From NCBI RefSeq assembly GCF_004217095.1, contig NZ_SHKO01000002.1:744001-808000 (forward strand): a stretch of 64,000 bases of DNA, read 5' to 3'. The DNA comes from Advenella incenata. GTDB lineage: Bacteria; Pseudomonadota; Gammaproteobacteria; Burkholderiales; Burkholderiaceae_B. Below are positions 1-6,482 of this stretch, piece after piece (the first letter of the stretch is position 1; each line of letters starts with the position of its first letter). The notes under the pieces are model-generated. The model was not told where the DNA came from. It searched no databases and saw only the letters and a list, made by a program, of their open reading frames with translations. A program made the position numbers and the translations under genes.

Positions 1-281
1 GACGGCGGATGCTGTTGCCGTTGACGAACGAATTTCTGAACAATATCAAGAACACCTCGGTGGGGCTGACCATCGGCCTGATTGAACTGACCGCCACCGC
101 CCGAGCAATGCAGGAGTTCTCGTTTCAGGTCTTTGAGGCTTTCACCGCTGCAACGCTGATCTATCTGGTGGTGAACCTGTCTGCTGTAGGGGTTATGCGA
201 CTGATCGAGTCAGCCGTGATACCTGGGCGCTCGTTCAGAAGCCTGCTGCAGCGTAACCGACGGGTGAATCGCCATGCTTGA
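1..281 (+). CDS. Amino acid ABC transporter permease, C-terminal part (5' end outside window)
   Basis: This is the last 92 or so codons of a polar amino acid ABC transporter inner-membrane permease (HisM/GltJ type); the frame is open from the first base of the window. It shows the late cytoplasmic loop (NTSVGLTIGLIELTATARAM, the usual region facing the ATPase partner) and a final hydrophobic helix (AATLIYLVVNLSAVGVM). The stop overlaps the start of the next permease by 8 bp, indicating translational coupling in one operon with the second permease and the ATPase. Such systems use two different permeases with one ATPase and a periplasmic receptor; the receptor must lie to the left. The substrate (glutamate/aspartate-like or another polar amino acid) cannot be read from this fragment. 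Confidence 0.85.
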   Translation, partial: RRMLLPLTNEFLNNIKNTSVGLTIGLIELTATARAMQEFSFQVFEAFTAATLIYLVVNLSAVGVMRLIESAVIPGRSFRSLLQRNRRVNRHA

Positions 282-960
282 CTCATTCGACTTTAGCGTG
301 ATCGTCCAGGCCTTGCCGTTTCTATTTGGCGTAGGCATGGTCTTCACTGTCAAATTGACGCTCCTGGCGATGGTGGGTGGGTTGATATTGGGAACGCTGC
401 TGGCGCTCATGAGGCTGTCGCACTCAGCTACCCTGCGCACCGTCGCCGGCGTTTATGTCAACGTTATTCGCTCTATCCCGCTGGTGTTGGTAATTTTCTG
501 GTTCTTCTTTCTGGTGCCGTATATCGGAGGCTGGATAATGGGTTCGAACACGCCTATCGAAGTGGGCGCGTTCAGTTCGGCACTGGTCACATTCGTTATG
601 TTCGAGGCTGCATATTACTGCGAAATCATACGGGCTGGCATCCTGGGTGTTTCACGCGGACAAGTGCAGGCGGCACAGGCGTTGGGCATGAACCACCGCA
701 TGGCCATGACATACGTGATTCTTCCGCAGGCAATAAAAAGCATGCTGCCCCTGCTGTTAACGCAATCCATTATTCTTTTGCAAGAGGTTTCGCTTGTGTA
801 CGTGGTTTCCATCACCGATTTTGTGGGCGCCGCCGCCGCGATTGCACAGCGCGATGGGCGATTGCTGGAAATGTATCTGTTCGTGGCGGTGGTCTATTTC
901 TGCATCTGCTTTACGCTTTCATCCCTTGTCAGACGCATGCGTCAATTTCAAAATGGCTAA
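274..960 (+). CDS. Polar amino acid ABC transporter permease (second subunit)
   Basis: Inner-membrane permease of 228 aa, normal length for the HisM/GltK family. Hydrophobic helices are visible near residues 15-45, 55-75, 90-110 and 185-215. The EAA loop that docks on the ATPase reads AAQALGMNHRMAMTYVILPQA at about residues 133-153. It overlaps the preceding permease by 8 bp and is followed after 5 bp by the ATPase, so the three are one operon. The pair of permeases forms the channel and the ATPase energises it. Substrate specificity is not evident from sequence; glutamate/aspartate-type importers have this gene order. Confidence 0.9.
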   Translation: MLDSFDFSVIVQALPFLFGVGMVFTVKLTLLAMVGGLILGTLLALMRLSHSATLRTVAGVYVNVIRSIPLVLVIFWFFFLVPYIGGWIMGSNTPIEVGAFSSALVTFVMFEAAYYCEIIRAGILGVSRGQVQAAQALGMNHRMAMTYVILPQAIKSMLPLLLTQSIILLQEVSLVYVVSITDFVGAAAAIAQRDGRLLEMYLFVAVVYFCICFTLSSLVRRMRQFQNG

Positions 961-965
961 AAAAT

Positions 966-1691
966 ATGATCGAAATAAATAATATTTCCAAGTGGTACGG
1001 CAATTTCCAGGTACTCAATCAATGTAGCGCGTCCGTCAGCAAGGGCGAAGTGGTGGTTGTATGCGGGCCTTCCGGCTCGGGCAAATCGACCCTGATTAAG
1101 ACAGTAAACGGTTTGGAACCTATTGATCAGGGCACCATCTTGATCGATGGCGTTTCGGTTGCGGCGAAGGATACGAATCTGCCGCAACTGCGCGCTCGCA
1201 TTGGCATGGTGTTCCAGGGCTTCGAGTTATTTCCCCACCTGAGTGTTCTTGACAATATGCTTCTGGGTCAGATGAAAGTGCTTAAACGCGATCGCGCACT
1301 GGCCGCCAGCAAGGCACTTGAATATCTGGATCGGGTAGGTCTGGCGGGGCACGCATCCAAATTGCCTGCCCAGCTCTCAGGCGGACAGCAACAACGCGTC
1401 GCAATTGCGCGGGCGCTGGCAATGGATCCCATCGCGATGCTATTCGATGAACCTACCTCTGCATTGGATCCAGAGATGATCAACGAAGTGCTGGACGTCA
1501 TGGTCGGGCTGGCGCGTGACGGCATGACCATGATGGTGGTGACGCACGAAATGGGTTTCGCTAAAAAAGTGGCCGACCGGGTTATTTTCATGGATGGCGG
1601 CGCCATTGTCGAGGACTGCGACAAGGCTGCATTCTTTAATGAGCCGCGGTCCCGGCGAGCACAGGACTTTCTGGGGAAGATTATCCATTAG
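966..1691 (+). CDS. Polar amino acid ABC transporter ATP-binding protein
   Basis: ABC ATPase of 241 aa, the usual size for the GlnQ/HisP/GltL group. Walker A is GPSGSGKST (about residues 34-42), the Q-loop FQGFELFPHL, the signature LSGGQQQRVAIARAL (about 137-151), Walker B AMLFDEPTSALD, and the H-loop VVTHEM. It sits 5 bp after the second permease and is the last gene of the operon; the next gene is on the other strand. It couples ATP hydrolysis to import of an amino acid from the periplasm. The family assignment is firm; the exact substrate is unknown. Confidence 0.93.
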   Translation: MIEINNISKWYGNFQVLNQCSASVSKGEVVVVCGPSGSGKSTLIKTVNGLEPIDQGTILIDGVSVAAKDTNLPQLRARIGMVFQGFELFPHLSVLDNMLLGQMKVLKRDRALAASKALEYLDRVGLAGHASKLPAQLSGGQQQRVAIARALAMDPIAMLFDEPTSALDPEMINEVLDVMVGLARDGMTMMVVTHEMGFAKKVADRVIFMDGGAIVEDCDKAAFFNEPRSRRAQDFLGKIIH

Positions 1692-1778
1692 GCATGATGC
1701 TGTGAGCAACTTGCTGCGCCAGCGTATTGGGCGCCGCGTAAAAATGTGAGTACGTTGATGAGGTTAATGGTACTGCGC

Positions 1779-1814
1779 GTTAAGCGGGGGGTATGCGTCG
1801 TTAGCCGGGGGGTA
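1779..1814. repeat. Two 15-bp imperfect direct repeats spaced 21 bp
   Basis: GTTAAGCGGGGGGTA (1779-1793) is followed by GTTAGCCGGGGGGTA (1800-1814), differing at two positions, with starts 21 bp apart (two helical turns). They lie in the 164-bp convergent gap between the ABC ATPase and the HxlR regulator. No rho-independent hairpin is evident here. The function is unknown: a protein site or a remnant are both possible. Confidence 0.5.
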
Positions 1815-1855
1815 AAAATATGATGTGTGGATTAGTTCTTTCGCCACCGGCCTTT

Positions 1856-2254
1856 TCAGACGCTCACCGAGTCATCTTTGTTTGCGGAATGGGCACGGGA
1901 GAATTCCCTGGCGGCCATTAGAACCGGCATGAGGCGACGCCCCGAGTCAGTAAGGCTATACTCGACACGGGGCGGCTGCTCGCCGAAGTCTCTCCTTGCG
2001 ATCAGACCGTTTTCTTCAAGTTCTCTGAGATGCTGCGTTAGCATTTTCTGTGAAATGCCCGGGATGTCTCGCAATAATTGCAAGGTCCTCATAGACGGCT
2101 CTGCGAACAGACGAAACAGAATTGGCAGCTTCCATCGCCCGCTGATCATGTGAATGACGTTGCTTACATGCGCGACCGATCCGTCCACGCCAAGGCACGC
2201 ATCCCTTTGCTCTGGTGCCACAGGTACTTTTAAGTGCGTAATTGACTCGTTCAT
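1856..2254 (-). CDS. HxlR-family winged-helix transcriptional regulator
   Basis: The reading frame extends further upstream, but the ATG at 2254 gives a typical HxlR-family protein of 132 aa (MNESITHLKV...). The upstream extension would run through the divergent SDR gene. The winged helix is clear: VIHMISGRWKLPILFRLF, then the recognition region GISQKMLTQHLRELEENGLI and the wing PPRVEYSLTDSGRRLMPVL. A Cys at about residue 20 is typical of redox- or aldehyde-responsive HxlR members; whether it acts that way here is inference. It is divergent from an SDR gene with 48 bp between starts and probably controls it through the palindrome at 2265-2281. Confidence 0.88.
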   Translation of the reverse strand: MNESITHLKVPVAPEQRDACLGVDGSVAHVSNVIHMISGRWKLPILFRLFAEPSMRTLQLLRDIPGISQKMLTQHLRELEENGLIARRDFGEQPPRVEYSLTDSGRRLMPVLMAAREFSRAHSANKDDSVSV

Positions 2255-2264
2255 TGACTGTCCT

Positions 2265-2281
2265 CTAGTATTGAACACTAG
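2265..2281. promoter_or_regulatory. 17-bp operator-like palindrome between hxlR-type gene and SDR
   Basis: CTAGTATTGAACACTAG is symmetric at 7 of 8 base pairs about a central G. It sits in the 48-bp intergenic space between the divergent starts at 2254 and 2303, exactly where an HxlR dimer would bind to control both genes. Assignment to the adjacent regulator is inference from position and symmetry. Confidence 0.6.
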
Positions 2282-2302
2282 CGTTAACATGGGAGCGGCA
2301 GT

Positions 2303-3112
2303 GTGGATTTGAAACTTGATGGAAAAATTGCGCTTGTTACCGGGAGCAGCAAAGGGATTGGCAAAGCGGTCGCCCAGGGGCTTGCGCGCGAGGGCGCGAC
2401 TGTGATCATCCATGGCCGCAACAAGATCGCTGTTGAAGAAGTTGCACACGATATTACCATTGATGGCGGGTGCGCCTATGGGGTGGTGGGCGACCTGACA
2501 CACGAAGACGAAGTGCAGCGGCTTATCGGACAAGCACAGGCTTTCGTCAAGCCAGTCGAGATTCTTGTCAACAACGCGGGAGGCTCTGGAGTGACAGAAG
2601 ACTGGAAGGCCACGCGCGCTGAAACATGGGCGTCGGGCTATGATCGAAACGTTCTTGCTGCAGTTCGGGTCACCACAAGTGTATTGCCGCAGATGCGGGA
2701 GGCCAAATGGGGCAGGATCATCAACATCTCCAGTATTGCTGGAATGATGCCCCCACCGATGAGGCCGGACTACGCGGCGGCCAAGGCTGCCATGATCGCA
2801 ATGACGGCTTCACTTGCAAAGGCTGTTGCCAAGGAAGGGATTACCGCAAATACCATTACGCCGGGAACCATTCATAGTGTGAGTCTTGATCAGGTGTTTC
2901 GGAAAACGGCTGTCGAAAACGGACTGTCGGTCGATGCCCCGTGGAGCGAGATCGAAAAAAGCGTGCTGCCGATGTTCGCCCAGGTGCCCATAGGACGGGT
3001 CGGAACGCTTGACGAAATTGCAGATGTCATTGCGTTCCTGGTGAGTCCCCGAGCCAGTTATATCACCGGAGCAAATGTGAGGCTGGATGGGGGAATGTGG
3101 CCAGGGCTTTAG
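2303..3112 (+). CDS. Short-chain dehydrogenase/reductase (SDR)
   Basis: NAD(P)-dependent oxidoreductase of 269 aa, classical SDR length, starting at GTG. The Rossmann motif is TGSSKGIG (residues 14-21), the NNAG motif NNAGGSG lies near residue 90, the catalytic Ser region is IINISSIAG, and the catalytic YAAAKAA gives Tyr and Lys spaced by three residues. The C-terminal ITGANVRLDGGMWPGL is the usual SDR end. Related sequences are often annotated as 3-oxoacyl-ACP reductases, but the substrate cannot be inferred. It is divergent from an HxlR regulator, the common arrangement for quinone- or aldehyde-inducible reductases. Confidence 0.9.
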   Translation: MDLKLDGKIALVTGSSKGIGKAVAQGLAREGATVIIHGRNKIAVEEVAHDITIDGGCAYGVVGDLTHEDEVQRLIGQAQAFVKPVEILVNNAGGSGVTEDWKATRAETWASGYDRNVLAAVRVTTSVLPQMREAKWGRIINISSIAGMMPPPMRPDYAAAKAAMIAMTASLAKAVAKEGITANTITPGTIHSVSLDQVFRKTAVENGLSVDAPWSEIEKSVLPMFAQVPIGRVGTLDEIADVIAFLVSPRASYITGANVRLDGGMWPGL

Positions 3113-3163
3113 CAGGCACCTTCCATATGGCATTAAACTGGATAAAGCCAGGATTGCTCACTC

Positions 3164-3180
3164 CAGGACCAGTTGTCCTG
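3164..3180. terminator. Short hairpin between convergent genes
   Basis: CAGGAC (3164-3169) and GTCCTG (3175-3180) form a perfect 6-bp stem with a 5-nt loop, between the SDR stop (3112) and the convergent stop at 3198. There is no T-run on either side, so a terminator role is only suggested by location. Confidence 0.3.
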
Positions 3181-3197
3181 CCTGACCGGCACTCACA

Positions 3198-4211
3198 TTA
3201 CTCCACATCCAGCGACACGATGCTGCCGCCTTCGGCCTGCAAGCGGGACAGATAGCTCGCGTGATCGACAACCTGATAAGGGAAATACAATCCAGGCGGC
3301 GTCGGCGCTTTGCCATCCAGCCCGGCCAGTCGCTCCAGGATCATGCTGACCCCCAATGCAGTCAATGGCGCGGCGCCGCCCGGATGGAACACGGCATGAC
3401 GAGTGCGTAGCGGGTGCCCGTCGCTGTCTTTGCCTGCCATTTCGATAATGATTTCCGTGGATTTAGGTTCGCCGCGACGTCGGGATGAACTGACACCCAT
3501 GGCAAGGTTAAATTGCACGTCCGGCGCTCCGGTGGCGACCGCCAGGCCAGCAACATCGATAGACGAAAAGCCAGTGCCTTCCACTGCGGTGCCATCGATT
3601 GCACGAAATTGGGCTTTGGCATCGTCGTTACTGCGCCAAATATAGCTGCCGTCGCGGCGGGTGAGAGCGGCGGGCATCATCCGGCCCAGTCGTTCAAAAT
3701 CCTCGGCAACCGCCGGGCCACCTGCATCCTGCTCATCAACCAGCGCGTTCATCGTGACTTGCTGCAGCTGTGAAAAAGATTTGGCACAGGTTAATGCGGC
3801 GATGGTGGTGGCGCCGACCAGCCATTCATAGCCCAGGACGATCGCCGCCGTGCCGGGCGAGTGCATATAGGTTGCCACTTCAGGGGCAATTTCGTATACG
3901 CCGGAAGAGATGCTCAGGTGTGGGACCCCACGACTTTGCGCGAAGCGCAGACTGGCCAGGCGGTGGTCGGCGTAGAAGACCGCAACAGCGCTGACCCGAC
4001 GGTCACCAAGACCGAGATCGGTGGCACGCGCATCAATTGCCACGCCCTCGGCATTGCCGATTTCGCTGGCCGCCTGGCGGGTTTTAGCCAAATCGCGACC
4101 CCCGATCAGTAACGGAACATCGGGGTGGATGGCGCGCAGCGCGCGGGCAGTCTCGCGTCCGATCGCGCCGGTGCCGCCCATTAGAAGAATAGCGTCTGAA
4201 ATCATTGTCAT
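3198..4211 (-). CDS. Saccharopine dehydrogenase-like NAD(P)-binding protein
   Basis: Protein of 337 aa with an N-terminal Rossmann nucleotide-binding motif (ILLMGGTGAIGRETARAL, residues 8-25) followed by GGRDLAKTRQAASEIG, the pattern of the saccharopine dehydrogenase NADP-binding family. The C-terminal part resembles uncharacterised members rather than lysine-pathway enzymes, so a true saccharopine activity is not supported. The start at 4211 has AAGGA 4-5 nt upstream; an in-frame ATG at 4205 gives more usual spacing. It is divergent from a TetR regulator across three tandem operators, so it is probably repressed by TetR and induced by a ligand that may be its own substrate. Confidence 0.75.
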   Translation of the reverse strand: MTMISDAILLMGGTGAIGRETARALRAIHPDVPLLIGGRDLAKTRQAASEIGNAEGVAIDARATDLGLGDRRVSAVAVFYADHRLASLRFAQSRGVPHLSISSGVYEIAPEVATYMHSPGTAAIVLGYEWLVGATTIAALTCAKSFSQLQQVTMNALVDEQDAGGPAVAEDFERLGRMMPAALTRRDGSYIWRSNDDAKAQFRAIDGTAVEGTGFSSIDVAGLAVATGAPDVQFNLAMGVSSSRRRGEPKSTEIIIEMAGKDSDGHPLRTRHAVFHPGGAAPLTALGVSMILERLAGLDGKAPTPPGLYFPYQVVDHASYLSRLQAEGGSIVSLDVE

Positions 4212-4231
4212 ATGTCCTTGAAGAGGGTTAG

Positions 4232-4290
4232 AATCTACTAAAGGTAGGATAAACCTACGAAAAGTAGCTTAACCTACTAAAGGTAGGTTG
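4232..4290. promoter_or_regulatory. Three tandem 19-bp palindromic operators, 20-bp period
   Basis: Three 19-bp sites with 7-bp arms and a 5-bp spacer follow one another: 4232-4250 (AATCTAC-5-GTAGGAT), 4252-4270 (AACCTAC-5-GTAGCTT) and 4272-4290 (AACCTAC-5-GTAGGTT). The third is perfectly symmetric, the second has one and the first two arm mismatches. Centres are exactly 20 bp apart. The sites fill the gap between the starts of the divergent saccharopine-dehydrogenase-like gene and the TetR gene, so TetR dimers would bind side by side near the same helical face. Confidence 0.8.
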
Positions 4291-4303
4291 CGCAAGGAGA
4301 AAT

Positions 4304-4969
4304 TTGACTGTGGTTACTCATTCCAATCAGAAAGCCCCGAAGACGCCAGTAAAGAGTCCTGCCAGGACGGCTACAGCAACGCCTTCAACGAAAGCAGCGA
4401 GCCGGCTGCCAAAAGAGGCGCGAAGACAGCAATTACTTGCCACGGCTCTGTTGATCATTCGTGATGAAGGCGCCGATCGACTCACGCTGGGCAATCTTGC
4501 CATTCGCGCAGGTGTCTCCAAGCCTGTGGTGTACGAACATTTCGGCACGCGCTCGGGCTTGCTCATTGAGCTATACAGGTGGATCGATACCGAGAGGGTA
4601 AGCGCGTTTCAAGCGGCAATGGCTGCAGAAACGCGAGGCCAGGAGGAGACCATTCGCCTGCTGGCGACCACCTATATCCATTGCGCGACGGATATTACCG
4701 ATGACTTTCACACCGTAGGCGCGGCCTTGGCCGGGAGCCAAGAGAAGGCGGCCGTTTTCCAGGAGCTGCTCAATAACGTGATCATGATGTTCGTTGCGGT
4801 ACTGAAGCCTTTCGACAATTTGCCCGCGGGCGAGCTGGAAAAGCGCTGCATTGGCTTTGTGGGGGCGGGAGAAGCGCTGTCGTCCGCGTTGGTGCGCGGG
4901 ACGCTGGATGCGCGGGAGGCCGAGGCCGTCTTTGCGTCGTTGATTACGGGTGGAATGGCGGCGCGTTGA
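4304..4969 (+). CDS. TetR/AcrR-family transcriptional regulator
   Basis: Regulator of about 220 aa. A basic, Ala/Thr-rich tail of some 35 residues precedes the HTH: RRQQLLATALLIIRDEGADRLTLGNLAIRAGVSKPVVYEHFGTRSGLLIELYR, the standard TetR DNA-binding domain. The C-terminal half is an all-helical ligand domain without a recognisable ligand signature. The start is uncertain: a TTG at 4304 follows AAGGAG closely, and a GTG two codons later (4310) has better spacing. It probably represses both itself and the divergent dehydrogenase through the three palindromes just upstream. Confidence 0.9.
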   Translation: MTVVTHSNQKAPKTPVKSPARTATATPSTKAASRLPKEARRQQLLATALLIIRDEGADRLTLGNLAIRAGVSKPVVYEHFGTRSGLLIELYRWIDTERVSAFQAAMAAETRGQEETIRLLATTYIHCATDITDDFHTVGAALAGSQEKAAVFQELLNNVIMMFVAVLKPFDNLPAGELEKRCIGFVGAGEALSSALVRGTLDAREAEAVFASLITGGMAAR

Positions 4970-5023
4970 CGTGGCATTGTGCCCCGCGCCCAAACCTAAA
5001 TTGTCAGCCTGGATCGTTCCGCG

Positions 5024-5410
5024 TCAGGCGGCCAGCACATACACCTTCGGTTGGCTTGGGACGGCACGGATACCTACCATATTGAAGGTGTTCTGCAGCG
5101 TGATGCTGGTCAGACGCGTAGCGGGCAGGCCGCGCAGCAATACAGTAAAGGCCCCGGTCAGATCGCGCTTAAGGCTCATGACGGTGTGGGACACCACACC
5201 ACCGATAACGCCCGGGATATCGCCCAGGCTGATGGGCGTAAAGGTCATCATATTGTGCGCGGGGGCAAAGCACTTCAGGATATTGAAGCAGATGGGGATA
5301 GCCATCATGCCCATCGCAATATTCGGGTAGGGGATGGGAATCGCGGGCGGGGTCAGGCAGACGTCGGGAAATGCCAAGTCCAGTCCGAACATTTGGGTAT
5401 TTGCAAGCAT
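5024..5410 (-). CDS. DUF4150 PAAR-like protein (type VI secretion tip)
   Basis: Protein of 128 aa starting at ATG 5410; a longer upstream frame overlaps the pentapeptide gene and is not favoured. The N-terminus carries the DUF4150 signature (AFPDVCLTP followed by PIPYPNIA, residues 12-31) and a later segment DIPGVIGGVVSHTV fits the same PAAR-like fold. DUF4150 proteins cap VgrG spikes in type VI secretion and often carry a C-terminal toxin; this one ends right after the fold, so no toxin is attached. It is the last gene of the leftward vgrG operon, starting 1 bp after the pentapeptide gene ends. Confidence 0.8.
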   Translation of the reverse strand: MLANTQMFGLDLAFPDVCLTPPAIPIPYPNIAMGMMAIPICFNILKCFAPAHNMMTFTPISLGDIPGVIGGVVSHTVMSLKRDLTGAFTVLLRGLPATRLTSITLQNTFNMVGIRAVPSQPKVYVLAA

Positions 5411-5411
5411 T

Positions 5412-6482
5412 TTAACTCCAGTTCGCGCCAGGCTGCAGATGGGCGCTAAAAAGTTCTGCCTCAAAAAGCATCGGGTCTTTTTCGATAACACCAGGTTGTT
5501 TCTTGAGGGATAGGTCCGTAACCAGGGCACGGTGCAGCCGTGTACGTGACAATGTGGTTTGGATCCAGAGAATGTCACTGAGGTTGGCACCCGTAAAGTC
5601 TGAAAATGACAGATCGCTTTGGCTGAAATTGGCACGCTCGCAATTGGCCTGGTGGAACACGCTCATATCCAGCAAAGCTCGAGAAAAATTACAATCGGCA
5701 AGGCACGATTCCGGCCACAATGTCTGGTGCAATTGAGCGTCGGAAAAGTTGGCCCCCGTCAGATCAGCCAGGGGGAAAAGCGTATTGGGCGCAATGGCGC
5801 CCCGGAAGTCAGCTTCCTGCAGTTGGCAGCCCTTGAAACTGCACTGCGGCAGTTCGGCCTGGAAAAATCTTGCGGCTCTAAGTGACGAGTCAATGAATTG
5901 GCACGCCTGCAAGTGCCGGCGGGACAGGTCCACGCCATCCATATGACATTCGAAAAACACCGCCCGGTCAAAATCGGTTTCAGCCCACGCCAACTGCGTC
6001 AGGTCACAGTGCGCGAATGTGAATTGCTCCAGCACGTTTCCGCTTAGATTTGCATCGGTCAGATCGTTTTCATCCAGAAGCGTCATGACATTGCGCTCGA
6101 AAAGAAGGCGGCTGCCCTGCATGTTGCATTTGCGAAAAACCGAGTTTTCACTTGTGATGTGTTCGAAGTTGCAGTTGATAAGGGTGGATTCATTAAACTG
6201 AGTGACATCCAAAATGCCGTTTGCAATATTGCAATCTTGCATATGACAATTGGTGAACAAAGCGAGCTTGAGATTGCTTGAGCTCAGGTCGCATTGTTCA
6301 AAGCGGCATTGAAAAAAAACTGCTTCGGCCAGGTTGGCGCTTTTGATGGAAACCTGTTTGAAGGTTACTTCCTGGAAGGTCATGGCCGAGAGGTCTTGCC
6401 CGTTCAGGTCAAAGTCAATGATCTTATCGTTCAGTGAATCGCCGATTCGAGAAAGTTCACGAAGTTGCGCAAGCGTAGTCAT
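5412..6482 (-). CDS. Pentapeptide-repeat protein of the VgrG island
   Basis: Protein of 356 aa made almost entirely of pentapeptide repeats of the A(N/D)LXX type (for example ADLTGANFSDAQL, CERANFSQSDLSFSDFTGANLSD), predicting a right-handed quadrilateral beta-helix. There is no signal peptide or membrane segment. It overlaps the upstream DUF2169 gene by 4 bp (ATGA) and precedes the DUF4150 gene by 1 bp, so it belongs to the T6SS module. Such genes accompany DUF2169 and DUF4150 in many orphan VgrG clusters; whether they are adaptors, effectors or part of the delivered complex is not settled. The C-terminal 40 residues (PGVIEKDPMLFEAELFS...) leave the repeat. Confidence 0.8.
   Translation of the reverse strand: MTTLAQLRELSRIGDSLNDKIIDFDLNGQDLSAMTFQEVTFKQVSIKSANLAEAVFFQCRFEQCDLSSSNLKLALFTNCHMQDCNIANGILDVTQFNESTLINCNFEHITSENSVFRKCNMQGSRLLFERNVMTLLDENDLTDANLSGNVLEQFTFAHCDLTQLAWAETDFDRAVFFECHMDGVDLSRRHLQACQFIDSSLRAARFFQAELPQCSFKGCQLQEADFRGAIAPNTLFPLADLTGANFSDAQLHQTLWPESCLADCNFSRALLDMSVFHQANCERANFSQSDLSFSDFTGANLSDILWIQTTLSRTRLHRALVTDLSLKKQPGVIEKDPMLFEAELFSAHLQPGANWS

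Noticed and set aside
5024-5635. Longer 203-codon form of the DUF4150 protein
   Set aside because: The first 75 residues overlap the pentapeptide gene and have no DUF4150 character; the ATG at 5410 starts right before the family signature.
5412-6482. Pentapeptide protein as a quinolone-resistance (Qnr/MfpA) type
   Set aside because: Its position inside a VgrG operon, 4-bp overlap with a DUF2169 gene and greater length favour a T6SS role; no Qnr-specific loops were recognised.
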